The position numbers were made by a program, and so were the translations under genes. Of a stretch of DNA of 64,000 nucleotides, positions 35,322-44,230 are shown one piece after another. Each line of letters begins with the position of its first letter. The first letter of the stretch is position 1. Under the pieces are notes generated by a model. It saw nothing but the letters and a program-made list of their open reading frames with translations. It was not told where the DNA came from and did no database searches. The stretch comes from Nocardioides dokdonensis FR1436. Lineage in GTDB: Bacteria; Actinomycetota; Actinomycetes; Propionibacteriales; Nocardioidaceae. The stretch is taken from assembly GCF_001653335.1 (NCBI RefSeq), contig NZ_CP015079.1, positions 4,278,001 to 4,342,000 on the forward strand, given 5' to 3'.

Positions 35322-35727
35322 CTCTGCCCTGCCTCATCGCGTCGCGTGTGGACCTCGATCCGGCCGGCGCGCGGCCGGTGCGGTCCCGCCCTGGCCCGTC
35401 CCTCGCCCGCATCTCCGGTCGGGACGCGGGCGGCGGCCCTGGCGACGGAGCCGGTTCCGCGGCTGACTCCTCGAGCGTGGGCGACGCATCTGGTGGAGGT
35501 GTTCTTGCCGCCGTGGGCTGCGGCCGCCCGAGCCCGCTACTGACCGCCGCAGTTGTACCACCCAGCACCATTGCCACCAGCGCCGAGACGACGATGACAC
35601 GTCGAGCCGACCCGGTACGGCGGTGCCTGCCCGACCTATGCCTCCCGGACCGGCTGCTGTCGAAACGGTTCCCCTTGGATCGGGCACCGCTGGGCCGGCG
35701 CCCCGCGGCGGCTCTAGTCCTGCGCAT
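35293..35727 (-). CDS. Membrane-anchor and linker part of the DUF3152 gene (different frame)
   Basis: 144 codons: a basic N-terminus, one helix (VIVVSALVAMVLGGTTAAVS) and a Pro/Ala-rich linker, the usual N-terminal half of DUF3152 proteins. The frame ends at 35293, overlapping the catalytic part in another frame by 29 bases. A one-base indel near 35320-35337 would explain the split. It overlaps the end of the upstream tlpA gene by 14 bases, so it is the last unit of that operon. Confidence 0.5.
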   Translation of the reverse strand: MRRTRAAAGRRPSGARSKGNRFDSSRSGRHRSGRHRRTGSARRVIVVSALVAMVLGGTTAAVSSGLGRPQPTAARTPPPDASPTLEESAAEPAPSPGPPPASRPEMRARDGPGRDRTGRAPAGSRSTRDAMRQGRGEDPGRRVR

Positions 35728-36373
35728 CCGTCTCGGCCAGCACGGGCTCGATCAAGGCACGTAGCGTGCTCGCAGTCACCGGCCCCACCACACGGGCCGC
35801 GACCCGGCCTTCGGGGTCGACGACCAGCGTGGTCGGCACCGCCGCGGCGGCCAGGGCTCCCTGGAAGGCGAGCATCGGCTGGCTCGAATCGGCGGAGACG
35901 ATGCTGTCGTAGGGCACGTCGTGATCGCGCTCGAAGGCACGCGCGGCCGCGTCGTTGTCGCGCACGTTGATGCCAACGAACTGCACTTGGCCGGTGAACT
36001 CCTCCGCGACCTCGACCAGCTCGGGTGCCTCGGCCACGCAGGGCACGCACCACGACCCCCACACGTTGTAGACCGCGACCTGGCCGGCCAGATCGCCGGA
36101 ATCGAACCGATCCCCGCTGAGTGTCCGTGCCTGGAACGGCTCGCCCTCGATCCGGTCGTCAGGCTCGAACTCCTCGACCACCGACCCGTCGGCGGACCGT
36201 GCCCGCGGGTCACCACCGTCTGAACGGCTGGCGATCAGCCACGCAACCAGGCCAACCACGGCGAGGACGACCAGCAGGGACAGGATCCGCGTCCCCGGGG
36301 TCCGAGACGGGGACGGCGCCCCAGATGAACCGGGTGAACTCGGCGGACCAGGTGTGCTGGGTCTGCTGACCAT
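35714..36373 (-). CDS. Membrane-anchored TlpA/ResA-type thioredoxin, copy 1
   Basis: A 219-residue protein with an N-terminal helix (ILSLLVVLAVVGLVAWLIA) and an outward thioredoxin domain. The redox motif is WCVPC in VYNVWGSWCVPC, then FVGINVRDNDAAARAFE and the cis-Pro AVPTTLVVDPEG. It should reduce apocytochrome c cysteines with electrons from CcdA, encoded just upstream in the same operon. The start MVSRPS has GGAAGG seven bases upstream; an ATG five codons earlier is possible. Confidence 0.9.
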   Translation of the reverse strand: MVSRPSTPGPPSSPGSSGAPSPSRTPGTRILSLLVVLAVVGLVAWLIASRSDGGDPRARSADGSVVEEFEPDDRIEGEPFQARTLSGDRFDSGDLAGQVAVYNVWGSWCVPCVAEAPELVEVAEEFTGQVQFVGINVRDNDAAARAFERDHDVPYDSIVSADSSQPMLAFQGALAAAAVPTTLVVDPEGRVAARVVGPVTASTLRALIEPVLAETDAQD

Positions 36374-36468
36374 TGCCTCGCCTTCCATCCCTTCCTGTCC
36401 CTTCTGCCAACCGGGGCCGGTCCCGCGGTATTCGATCCGTTCTGCCCGTATCGCAGTCGTGGGTGTAA

Positions 36469-37248
36469 CTAGATGGGGGGTTGCCAGCCGGCAATCAGGG
36501 CCTGCATCGCGGCCATCCACTCCGACCACACCCCGGTCAACTGGAGGACCCCCAAAACGATCAGAAACCCGCCGCCGGCACGCGCGATCGCCCTAGCGTG
36601 GAGCCGGGCCCACGCCAACCGCCGCATCGCGCCACTGACCGAGAACGCCGCCAGCAGGAACGGCAGACCCAACCCGACGCTGTAGGCGAACGCCAGGACC
36701 GCGCCACGACCCGCCGTCGCAGAGCTCGTCGCCAACGTGAGCACCGCAGCCAACGCGGGGCCGATACAGGGAGTCCACCCCACCCCGAACACCACACCCA
36801 GCAGCGGCGCGCCGGCCAGCCCGACCCGCGGACGGTACCGCAGCCGCACCGTTCGTCCCAGGAGCGGAACCCGGGCGCCTGCGAGCGCGAACACCAGCCC
36901 GAACAGCACCGTCAGCGCCCCCGAGAACCGGATGATGTCCTCCTGGTGGCGCACCAGCTGGGAACCCAACGCACCGAACAACGCGCCGTAACTGGTGAAC
37001 ACCGCCGCGAACCCGAGCACGAACAACCCCGCACCCGCGATCGTGCGACCGCGTGCCGTCGGCGCATGACCTTGGAGCTCGCGCACGACCGTCGACTCCT
37101 GGCCCGACACCCCGGCCACATAGGACAGGTAGCCCGGCAACAGCGGCAGCGAGCAAGGGGAGAAGAAGGACACCACCCCAGCGGCGACGGCGACCACGGC
37201 CGCCAACAGGAGGGAGCCGGAGAGAACGGTGTCCTGCAGCCCGTTCAC
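36469..37248 (-). CDS. ccdA: Thiol-disulfide electron carrier CcdA, copy 1
   Basis: A 259-residue membrane protein with six helices in two inverted halves. The key cysteines are in [19 protein letters not shown] and [15 protein letters not shown], the paired Cys that carry electrons from cytosolic thioredoxin to outer proteins. Nearby TlpA and DsbA-type proteins are the likely acceptors. It belongs to the leftward operon dsbA-VKOR-ccdA-tlpA. It is closely similar to the copy at 60719. Confidence 0.92.
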   Translation of the reverse strand: MNGLQDTVLSGSLLLAAVVAVAAGVVSFFSPCSLPLLPGYLSYVAGVSGQESTVVRELQGHAPTARGRTIAGAGLFVLGFAAVFTSYGALFGALGSQLVRHQEDIIRFSGALTVLFGLVFALAGARVPLLGRTVRLRYRPRVGLAGAPLLGVVFGVGWTPCIGPALAAVLTLATSSATAGRGAVLAFAYSVGLGLPFLLAAFSVSGAMRRLAWARLHARAIARAGGGFLIVLGVLQLTGVWSEWMAAMQALIAGWQPPI

Positions 37249-37293
37249 GCGACAACCCCCACCCCGACGACGTTCATGCTAGTCATGTCGCGC

Positions 37294-38022
37294 TCAGACC
37301 AGGGTCGACCAGTAGTACCAGAACCGGTCTGCGATCAGGCCCAGCGCGACCACGACCGCCGTCGTCAGCACCACCAGGTGCCACTGCGCAGCCACCCGCA
37401 CCACCCGGCTCCCGCCGACCTTCGCGCCGAACATCCCGGTGGTGGCGTTGCGAAGCGTGACGTAGCCGAACAGCGGCAGCATCACCGTCCACACGACCAT
37501 GCAGTAAGGGCACAAGGCGCCGATCCGGTACAGGCTCTGGAAGATCAGCCATCCCACGAACACCAACCCGAAGGTGACACCGGCCTGCAGCCCCAGCCAG
37601 TACCAGCGGGCCAGCCGGGCGCCCGCCAGCAGCGCGGCGCCCGTGGCGGCAACCACCGGGAACGCCGCCACCCCGAGCAACGGATTCGGGAACCCGAAAG
37701 CCTCGGCCTGCGCTGTCTGCATCACCGACCCGCAGCTGAGCACCGGGTTCAGGCTGCACGAGGGCGTGTAGCTCGGGTCGGTCAGTAGCGCGATCTTTTC
37801 CACCGCCAGCACGAACGCCGCCGTGAAACCGACGACGCCCCCCACGAGCATCAGCCACGCCAGAGCACGATCCGACACGGGACGAGCCCCGAGCGACCGC
37901 CCCCTCGCCGTGTCATCCGTCGGCTGGCCGGTCGTCTGGTTCGTGTCCCGGCCAATCTGTGTCTCGGCGACAACTGCGCTGCAGTTGGTGACTGCCGGGT
38001 CGGTGACCGCTGCGTCCGGCAT
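37294..38022 (-). CDS. VKOR-family disulfide-generating membrane protein
   Basis: A 242-residue vitamin K epoxide reductase homologue with about five helices. The first Cys pair is in TPSCSLNPVLSCGSVM and the active pair CPYC is in RIGALCPYCMVVW, separated as in bacterial VKORs that oxidise DsbA using quinone. The preceding gene encodes a DsbA-like protein. ATG follows GGGGAAG; GTG at 38064, directly after the dsbA stop, is an alternative. Confidence 0.9.
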   Translation of the reverse strand: MPDAAVTDPAVTNCSAVVAETQIGRDTNQTTGQPTDDTARGRSLGARPVSDRALAWLMLVGGVVGFTAAFVLAVEKIALLTDPSYTPSCSLNPVLSCGSVMQTAQAEAFGFPNPLLGVAAFPVVAATGAALLAGARLARWYWLGLQAGVTFGLVFVGWLIFQSLYRIGALCPYCMVVWTVMLPLFGYVTLRNATTGMFGAKVGGSRVVRVAAQWHLVVLTTAVVVALGLIADRFWYYWSTLV

Positions 38023-38064
38023 GGTCTTCCCCGATGCTGGTCTCACGCGCCCCTCACTCCCCAC

Positions 38065-38727
38065 TCACTGGTTGAGGGCGTCGTCGATCGCGGTGTTGAA
38101 GTCCTCGGCCGAGGTCGGCTCGAACAGCTCGCCGTTGAGGTAGAACGTCGGGGTCCCCTGGACTCCGAGGTCGGTGCCGTCGGCGACGTCGCGCTGAACC
38201 CGGTCCGCCACCTCGTCAGAGGCGTAGTCGGCGTCGTACTGGTCCATGTCCAGGCCGATCTCGACGGCGTACTCGCGAAAGAGGTCGTCCAAGGGCTCCT
38301 GCTGCTCACCCCAGGAGGATTGGGTCCCGAACATCCGCTGGTACATCTCCTCGAACTTGCCCTGCCTCGCCGCCGACTCCACCGCGCGGGCGGCGCGCTC
38401 GGAGTTGAAGTGCCCGGGCAGTGGGAAGTAGCGAGCCACGAACGTCACCTCGCCGGCGTACTCCTCGCGGAGGTCCTCGATGATCGGATAGGCGGCCCCG
38501 CAGGCTTCGCACTCGAAGTCCAGGAACTCCACGAGCACCACATCACTGGAGCCCTCCTCACCCATGATGCGGCTGTCCTCGCGCACCAGCCGCGGATCAG
38601 CAGCACCACCGGGGGCGTCCGAGCCGGGCTCGGCCGCATCGTCACGACCGGCCCAGAACAGCAGGCCACCGATCGCGATCACGAACGCCCCGGCAATCAG
38701 CAGGGCCACTCTCACCTGGGTACTCAC
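38065..38727 (-). CDS. DsbA-type membrane-anchored oxidoreductase
   Basis: A 220-residue protein with one N-terminal helix (VALLIAGAFVIAIGGLLFWA) and an outward thioredoxin fold with helical insert. The active motif CEAC is in FLDFECEACGAAYP and the cis-Pro in LGVQGTPTFYLNGEL. It should insert disulfides into exported proteins, reoxidised by the VKOR encoded next. GTG has GAGGA upstream. First gene of a thiol operon controlled by operator 7. Confidence 0.9.
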   Translation of the reverse strand: MSTQVRVALLIAGAFVIAIGGLLFWAGRDDAAEPGSDAPGGAADPRLVREDSRIMGEEGSSDVVLVEFLDFECEACGAAYPIIEDLREEYAGEVTFVARYFPLPGHFNSERAARAVESAARQGKFEEMYQRMFGTQSSWGEQQEPLDDLFREYAVEIGLDMDQYDADYASDEVADRVQRDVADGTDLGVQGTPTFYLNGELFEPTSAEDFNTAIDDALNQ

Positions 38728-38753
38728 GCGCACGTCCTCGACTCGACACCAAC

Positions 38754-38770
38754 TACTATGCTGCATCGTA
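38754..38770. promoter_or_regulatory. BlaI-type operator 7 (thiol operon / methyltransferase)
   Basis: TACTATGCTGCATCGTA, one change in the right half. It sits 27 bp before dsbA and 58 bp before the divergent methyltransferase start. Confidence 0.68.
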
Positions 38771-38827
38771 GTGGATGGGTAGGTGGCCGCGCCGCCTCGG
38801 CCTGGTGCACGACAAGAGACAACAGTG

Positions 38828-39703
38828 ATGGAACCGGCGATGGAGCGGGCAATGGAGCCAGACAACTCACCCATGATCAGGGCCTGGGAGGGCGAAGTCG
38901 GGCAACTCTGGGTCACCGAGCAAGCCCGTTACGAGCGCATGCATGCACCCTTCGGCAGCACCCTCCTCGCCGCCGCTCAACTGCGTCCCGGTATGCGCGT
39001 CCTCGACGCCGGCTGTGGCATGGGTGATCGCACCATCGACGCCGCCACCACGGTCGGACCACATGGCAAGGTCGTCGGTGTCGACGTCGCCAGCCCTATG
39101 CTGCAGGTCGCTCAACACAGGGCCGTCGAGCTCGGCCTCGACAACGCACGCTTCATCCGCGCCGACGTCCAGACCACCGAGGACCTCGGCTTCGAGGAGT
39201 TCGACCTCGCACTCAGCCAGTTCGGTGTGATGTTCTTCGCCGACCCCTACGCTGCTTTCGCCAACCTGTGCACCGCGCTCCACCCGGGCGGTCGGCTGGT
39301 GTTCACCTGCTGGCAGGACCTAACCCATCAGCAGCACCTGATGGTTCCGTTGACTGCGGCACTCGAGCACGTGCCGACACCCGAGTTCACCGCCGACAAC
39401 TGGTCCTATGCCGCCTTCTCGCTGGCCGACCCCACCCGCACCCAGGCGCTGCTGGCCAAGGCCGGATTCGCCGACGTCGAGGTCCAGCCGACCGTGGCGC
39501 CGATGTACCAGGGCGCGGACCTGAGCGACGCCCTGCGGTTCCTGCGACAAAGTGAGTTCGGCGACGCTGTGTTCGGAGGTGCCGGCCCGGCCGCCACCGT
39601 CCAGGGTTGGGAGGCGGTCGCCACCGCCCTTGCCCCGTACGTGCGCGAGGACGGCGTGTTCCTCGACGGCGCCGCTTGGCTGGTCACCGCGACCCGAACT
39701 TGA
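38828..39703 (+). CDS. SAM-dependent methyltransferase
   Basis: A 291-residue class I methyltransferase. The SAM-binding motif is VLDAGCGMGDRTID, followed by VVGVDVASPMLQVAQ and FIRADVQTTED. The family resembles UbiE/SmtA-type enzymes acting on small molecules. A quinone-type or metal/metalloid substrate would fit the setting but cannot be seen. The ATG at 38828 was chosen over an upstream in-frame start because it lies after the operator; the ribosome site is weak. Confidence 0.82.
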   Translation: MEPAMERAMEPDNSPMIRAWEGEVGQLWVTEQARYERMHAPFGSTLLAAAQLRPGMRVLDAGCGMGDRTIDAATTVGPHGKVVGVDVASPMLQVAQHRAVELGLDNARFIRADVQTTEDLGFEEFDLALSQFGVMFFADPYAAFANLCTALHPGGRLVFTCWQDLTHQQHLMVPLTAALEHVPTPEFTADNWSYAAFSLADPTRTQALLAKAGFADVEVQPTVAPMYQGADLSDALRFLRQSEFGDAVFGGAGPAATVQGWEAVATALAPYVREDGVFLDGAAWLVTATRT

Positions 39704-39776
39704 CCGAACCCCCGCCCTCCCCAAGCACGCGTACCGTCGAACGCGTCCGGTGCGGCGCCCCGTCCAAGCGGCATTG

Positions 39777-39793
39777 TCCTATGCGGCATAGTA
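39777..39793. promoter_or_regulatory. BlaI-type operator 8 (cupredoxin-like operon)
   Basis: TCCTATGCGGCATAGTA, one change in the left half, 87 bp before the lipoprotein gene. Confidence 0.6.
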
Positions 39794-39880
39794 GATCTGC
39801 GTCGCCGTCTCCCACGCTGACGCCGTGGGGCTTGGAGGCGACGTCACGACCGGTCCCCCGGCCACCCAGAAGGAGACTTC

Positions 39881-40342
39881 ATGCGTAACGCGCGCCTGAT
39901 CGCGGCCGTCCTGACCACCGTGCTGGCTCTCAGCGCCTGCTCCGGCGGTGACGATGAATCAACCGCCGATGCGCCGGAGGTCACCGCGAAGGCCTCCGAC
40001 GACTCAGGCAGCGGGTCCCCCGAGGAGTCGCCCTCAACCTCGCCCCCCCAGTCGGCGTTACCCACAGAGGAGGCGCCGGCCGGACCGACCATCGAGGTGC
40101 GCATCGAGGGCGACAAGGTCGCCCCCAACGCGGAAGAGCTCTCACTCGCCGTCAACGAGACGCTGGTGTGGAACATCACCTCCGACCGCGCCGGCGAGTT
40201 GCACGTGCACTCCAAGCCCGAGCAGTTCGTCGAGTTCGGCGAGGGTGAGACGCGCGCCGAGATGACCGTCGAGACCCCCGGAAGCGTCGAGGTCGAGGAC
40301 CACGAGACCAGCGCGGTCGTCGCGATCCTGGAAGTGCGTTGA
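39881..40342 (+). CDS. Lipoprotein with cupredoxin-like domain
   Basis: A 153-residue protein. Signal peptide with lipobox LALSACSGG, a long acidic Ser/Pro linker, then a beta domain of about 80 residues: IEVRIEGDKVAPNAEELSLA, ETLVWNITSDRAGELHVHS and EVEDHETSAVVAILEVR. The layout resembles cupredoxins, with His in LHVHS and VEDHET as possible copper ligands, but the usual Cys and Met ligands are not seen. ATG follows AAGGAGA. It is coupled to the next membrane gene. Confidence 0.75.
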   Translation: MRNARLIAAVLTTVLALSACSGGDDESTADAPEVTAKASDDSGSGSPEESPSTSPPQSALPTEEAPAGPTIEVRIEGDKVAPNAEELSLAVNETLVWNITSDRAGELHVHSKPEQFVEFGEGETRAEMTVETPGSVEVEDHETSAVVAILEVR

Positions 40343-41688
40343 CCAACATCTCCGCCCACGGGCTCGGCGGCGCAGACGACCTGCCGATCCCGGCCAATCT
40401 CGCGATCGTCGGCGGCACCGCGGCCCTGACGATCTCGTTCGCCGTCTTGCTCCTGGCCTGGCGCAAAGCACGGTTCGACACAGCCAGCCACGAGCTGCTG
40501 GTCCCGCCACCGATCGCCCGAGTCCTCGACGGTCCCGCGTTGAAGATCGCGCTGCGAACCCTCGGTCTGCTCTTCCTCGTGTTCATGCTCTGGCCCGCCG
40601 TCCTCGGCCCCAACGACCTGACCAACCCCGTCTTCGGCGTCGCCTACGCTTGGCTCTGGGTCGGCCTCGTCCCCGTGTCGCTGCTGTTCGGTTCCGCCTA
40701 CCGTGCGGTCAACCCCGTCCGCACGCTCCTGGAGCTCCTCGACAAGGCCGTCGGCCGCGCCCACAGCGACAGACACAGTGACGGAGAGGGTGAAGCGCTC
40801 CGGCCCTACCCGCCGTGGCTCGGATACTGGCCCGCCAGCCTCGGGCTCTTCGCGTTCGTCTGGCTTGAACTCGTCTCACCCGACGGAACCGACCTCGACT
40901 TCGTCCGCCTCTGGTTCGCCCTCTACGCCGCAGCCATGCTCGTCGGATGGGCCGTCTTCGGCACCACCTGGATCTCCCGTGCCGACCCCTTCGAGGTCTA
41001 CTCCACCCTCGTCGGACACCTCTCCCCATGGAGCCGGAACCCTGCTGGGAGGCTCGTCCTCGTCAGCCCGTTGCGCAACCTCGCCCGCATCACCCCCGAA
41101 GCCGGGCTGGTCGCCGTCGTCGCCGTACTACTCGGCAGCACCGCCTACGACAGCTGGAGCAACTCGGGCACCTGGATCCGGTTCGTCCAGTCCAACACCA
41201 TCGACGGCACCCGCCTCGGCACCGGCCTGATGCTGCTGATCATCCTGGTCGTCGGCATCACCTTCACCGCCGCCTGCATGGCCACCGGCGTCGACCCACA
41301 GGGAACCCCGCGCCGTGAGCTGCCCCGACGGCTGGCCCACGCGATCGTGCCGATCATCGTCGGGTACATGATCGCCCACTACCTCTCCTTCCTCGTCGAG
41401 TACGGCCAACAGACGCTGATCCTGATCAGCGATCCCGGCGGCACCGGCGCGAACCTGTTCGGCACCGCAGACCTGGAGATCAACTACTGGCTCTCCCAGA
41501 ACCCCTCGGCCCTGGCCAGCATCAAGGTCCTCGCCATCGTCACTGGCCACGTCCTCGGCGTCATCGCGGCACACGACCGGTCCCTCACCCTGCTCGCACG
41601 CCGCCACCTCATCACCGGCCAGCTCGCGCTGCTGTTCGCCATGGTCGGCTACACCTTCATGGGCCTCTACCTCCTCTTCGGCGCATAA
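40339..41688 (+). CDS. Large polytopic membrane protein of unknown function
   Basis: A 449-residue protein with about ten helices. It begins with a TTG overlapping the lipoprotein stop. Notable segments are YRAVNPVRTLLELL, VFGTTWISRADPFEVYSTL, ATGVDPQGTPRRELPRR and HYLSFLVEYGQQTLILISDP. Several His and Tyr residues fall in helices, but no known cofactor motif is clear. The tight link to a cupredoxin-like lipoprotein suggests a membrane metal or redox partner. I do not recognise a characterised family. Confidence 0.75.
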   Translation: MTNISAHGLGGADDLPIPANLAIVGGTAALTISFAVLLLAWRKARFDTASHELLVPPPIARVLDGPALKIALRTLGLLFLVFMLWPAVLGPNDLTNPVFGVAYAWLWVGLVPVSLLFGSAYRAVNPVRTLLELLDKAVGRAHSDRHSDGEGEALRPYPPWLGYWPASLGLFAFVWLELVSPDGTDLDFVRLWFALYAAAMLVGWAVFGTTWISRADPFEVYSTLVGHLSPWSRNPAGRLVLVSPLRNLARITPEAGLVAVVAVLLGSTAYDSWSNSGTWIRFVQSNTIDGTRLGTGLMLLIILVVGITFTAACMATGVDPQGTPRRELPRRLAHAIVPIIVGYMIAHYLSFLVEYGQQTLILISDPGGTGANLFGTADLEINYWLSQNPSALASIKVLAIVTGHVLGVIAAHDRSLTLLARRHLITGQLALLFAMVGYTFMGLYLLFGA

Positions 41689-41695
41689 CAGAGCC

Positions 41696-42139
41696 ATGAC
41701 AGACCCACAGATCAGGCCAGCACGAACCCGGGCCGAGCCGCCTGGCCAAGTGAACGGGGTGCCCACGGTCCGCAGCGGCCGAAGATGGTGGGCGGTGGTC
41801 CTGCTCCTACCGCTGGCCACCGCATGGGCGATCGCGCTCACCTCGTCGGCCGCGGCCGACAACGCCTCGGACCCAAGCGCCGCCGTCGATCGACACCAAC
41901 CTGTCGCCCAGAGCCCTGACACCCAAACCCCTAGGAAAGGCGGCACATCCCCCAACGACACGTCCCCCAACGAAGACGATGACCCTCCACCACCGTCACC
42001 GGAAGAGCCGCGCGAGAGTGGAGACTCTGGAGGATCAACGACTTCGACGATCGTGATAGGGCTCCTCACCGCACTCTTGACGCTCGGATTCGTCGGGTGG
42101 CTGTCGCGAGCCCGTCGCAGCAGCTCCGACACAGGGTGA
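41696..42139 (+). CDS. Two-helix membrane protein with acidic linker
   Basis: A 147-residue protein with an N-terminal helix (WWAVVLLLPLATAWAIALT), a Pro/Ser/Asp-rich linker and a C-terminal helix (STIVIGLLTALLTLGFVGWL). It follows the polytopic gene by seven bases, so it is probably in the same operon. No family recognised. Confidence 0.6.
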   Translation: MTDPQIRPARTRAEPPGQVNGVPTVRSGRRWWAVVLLLPLATAWAIALTSSAAADNASDPSAAVDRHQPVAQSPDTQTPRKGGTSPNDTSPNEDDDPPPPSPEEPRESGDSGGSTTSTIVIGLLTALLTLGFVGWLSRARRSSSDTG

Positions 42140-42288
42140 CCCCGGCGCCGACGACACGTCGATCGGTGGCCGCAGCCGCGGGTCTCGGCGTCGTCCTCGT
42201 CGCCGGCCTTGCCGTCGCCGTCTCACTCAAACCGGCGGGGCCGGCGTGGTTCTCCGCGGCCGGGTTGCCCCCGACTCCGGGTCCCTGA
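42136..42288 (+). CDS. Small membrane peptide
   Basis: 50 codons from a GTG that overlaps the upstream stop by four-base coupling. One helix (SVAAAAGLGVVLVAGLAVAV) and a short outer tail. The frame is open further upstream (from 42097). Its place at the end of the cupredoxin operon supports translation. Nothing is seen in the 213 bases that follow. Confidence 0.45.
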   Translation: MTPAPTTRRSVAAAAGLGVVLVAGLAVAVSLKPAGPAWFSAAGLPPTPGP

Positions 42289-42501
42289 CGTGCTGGTGTC
42301 TGCCAGCCGGGCGCCGTGCGCGCGACCTCACGGCCACTACGACGATCGGCCTCCTGATGGTCGCGTTGTCGTCTCGGGCAGAGAAGAGCGAACGACTCGC
42401 CGGCTACTCCGGCTCCGCGTCCGGGCCGCTCGGGGTGCCGCGGGCTGGCCGCCGCCTGGCTCGTCGCGGGCCTGCGTCCTGGTGCTCTGGTGGCCCGGTG
42501 G

Positions 42502-42915
42502 CTATCGGGGCGGCCCTGGCCGGGCAGAGGAGGATGCCCAGTCGCCGTCGAGGTGGCCGCGCCTGGCCACATACTGCTCGAAGGGCCACGTGAAGGCCGG
42601 GGGAATGCTCACCAGCAGGCCAGCCAGGAGCAGCCGCCAGGACCATCCGAACCTGCGGGCAGCCACGATGGTCACCAGGACATAGGCGATGAACGCGACT
42701 CCGTGCAGCGGGCCGAACACCCGTACGCCCAGATCGTCGTCGGCGACCACGTACTTGAACGCCATGCCGAGCAGCAGCCCGATCCAGGTCGCCGCCTCGA
42801 CCCGGGCCGCGACCTGGAACGCCGGCCCGACCCACGCGCCCCGGGTGCCGGTTCTTACGGTTGGACCGGGGTCGGCTGGACTCAGGGTGACCTCCGGTCC
42901 GGAAGATCTAGGCAT
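42502..42915 (-). CDS. DUF3817 membrane protein
   Basis: A 137-residue protein with three helices. FQVAARVEAATWIGLLLGMAF is split across the first; KYVVADDDLGVRVFGPLHGVAF is the DUF3817 core. It ends with SIPPAFTWPFEQYVARR. Function unknown; relatives are small actinobacterial membrane proteins. ATG follows GAGGA. Operator 9 lies 25 bp upstream. Confidence 0.8.
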   Translation of the reverse strand: MPRSSGPEVTLSPADPGPTVRTGTRGAWVGPAFQVAARVEAATWIGLLLGMAFKYVVADDDLGVRVFGPLHGVAFIAYVLVTIVAARRFGWSWRLLLAGLLVSIPPAFTWPFEQYVARRGHLDGDWASSSARPGPPR

Positions 42916-42939
42916 TTGGTCCTCACTCCTCACCACTTC

Positions 42940-42956
42940 TACTATTTCGTATAGTA
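42940..42956. promoter_or_regulatory. BlaI-type operator 9 (DUF3817 / M15 peptidase)
   Basis: TACTATTTCGTATAGTA with perfect halves, extended to CTTCTACTA/TAGTAGAAG. It is the longest dyad of the set and sits between divergent genes. Confidence 0.72.
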
Positions 42957-43010
42957 GAAGTCCGGTCGCGACACGACGCGACCAGGGTCCTGAGTGAGGA
43001 GTCATGCCAC

Positions 43011-43904
43011 GTGCCAGCTGATCCACAGCACAGGGCAACGGCGCGCGCACCCAGGTCCCCCACACCCCGCGGACGACGGCGAGCGGACACACCAACCCGA
43101 TCACGCATTACCAACACCGACACCAACACCGTCGGTCGACACCGTGCCGCCCCCGGCACCAGCCACCATTCGGGCCGACGCCTCACACTCTCCGCCGCGC
43201 TGGCCCTGGCCGCCGTGGCCGGCCCCATCGCGTGGGCCATCGACCTGATCGGCCCCAGCACTCCGGGACCAACATCTGCCGCCAGCGGCGCGACGCCACC
43301 GGCTGAGCCTGAGCCCCGAGCCGACGACGCCACCCGCCCCGGCGTCGTCACGAGCAGCAGTAGCCAGAAGAAGGACCGACGTACCAACCGGCGACCACCC
43401 GTGAGCCGCGGCTCCATCAGCAGAGCCGCAGCCCAGCCACCGCTCCCGGACTGGCTCGCCACCTGCGACACCACCCCCGCTGAGACCAGCGAACCCAACG
43501 GCCTCATCGCCGACAGCAACCTCTGCGAACTCCCCACCGACGGACTCCACCTCCGCGGCGACGCAGCCCAGGCCTGGTGGCGCCTCTCCGAGAGCTACCA
43601 CCGTGAGTTCGACGAGCCGCTCTGCATGACAGACGCCTACCGGAGCCTCGACGCCCAACAACGCCTCAGCGCGGCCAAGCCCGGGCTGGCCGCTCGCCCC
43701 GGCACCAGCAACCACGGCTGGGGAGTGGCCATCGACCTGTGCGGCGGCGCCGAGAGCTTCGGCACCGACGAGTACACCTGGCTCCTGGCCAACGCCATCG
43801 ACACCGGCTGGACCAATCCAACCTGGGCCCAGCAGGGCGGCTCCAAACCCGAACCCTGGCACTGGGAATACAGCGCGGGCGCCGAGGACCCCAACCCGCC
43901 GTGA
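43011..43904 (+). CDS. Exported M15-family D-Ala-D-Ala carboxypeptidase-like protein
   Basis: A 297-residue protein with a long basic N-terminus, one helix (about residues 60-78, LSAALALAAVAGPIAWAIDL), a variable linker and a C-terminal VanY-type peptidase. Zinc ligands appear in GTSNHGWGVAIDLCGG (His, Asp) and PWHWEY (His), with SYHREFDEPLCMTDAYRS before them. It should trim peptidoglycan stem peptides outside the cell. GTG follows GAGGAG. It is a cell-wall enzyme placed under the BlaI-type operator. Confidence 0.87.
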   Translation: MPADPQHRATARAPRSPTPRGRRRADTPTRSRITNTDTNTVGRHRAAPGTSHHSGRRLTLSAALALAAVAGPIAWAIDLIGPSTPGPTSAASGATPPAEPEPRADDATRPGVVTSSSSQKKDRRTNRRPPVSRGSISRAAAQPPLPDWLATCDTTPAETSEPNGLIADSNLCELPTDGLHLRGDAAQAWWRLSESYHREFDEPLCMTDAYRSLDAQQRLSAAKPGLAARPGTSNHGWGVAIDLCGGAESFGTDEYTWLLANAIDTGWTNPTWAQQGGSKPEPWHWEYSAGAEDPNPP

Positions 43905-43947
43905 CACACCGGCATGGCGACATCAGAACCCAACAAGAGGCATCGCA

Positions 43948-44166
43948 ATGGACCAACCCCGCTACGCCAAGACACCGCGGCGACGCATCCTGGCGCTCGG
44001 CATCCCGCCCGCCGTGGCCATGATGACCCTGGGCGGCTACTGGACCCTGCTCGCATGGGGCGTGGTCGGCAACCAACCCGAGTCCCGGACGCTCGGCGCC
44101 GTCGGCCCGATCATCGCCGGCTTCGGCGTCGCCCTCGCCTACGTCTGCATCCGCCCGAGGCGCTAA
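43948..44166 (+). CDS. Small two-helix membrane protein
   Basis: 72 residues: two helices (ILALGIPPAVAMMTLGGYW and GPIIAGFGVALAYVCI) and a basic tail. ATG with AAGAGG upstream. It follows the M15 gene closely and is probably co-transcribed. No family recognised. Confidence 0.6.
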   Translation: MDQPRYAKTPRRRILALGIPPAVAMMTLGGYWTLLAWGVVGNQPESRTLGAVGPIIAGFGVALAYVCIRPRR

Positions 44167-44230
44167 CCACCCACCTTCACCGTGCGCCTTCACAGGTGCC
44201 CGGACAGAGCGCAACGAGAGGCAGGCTGCT

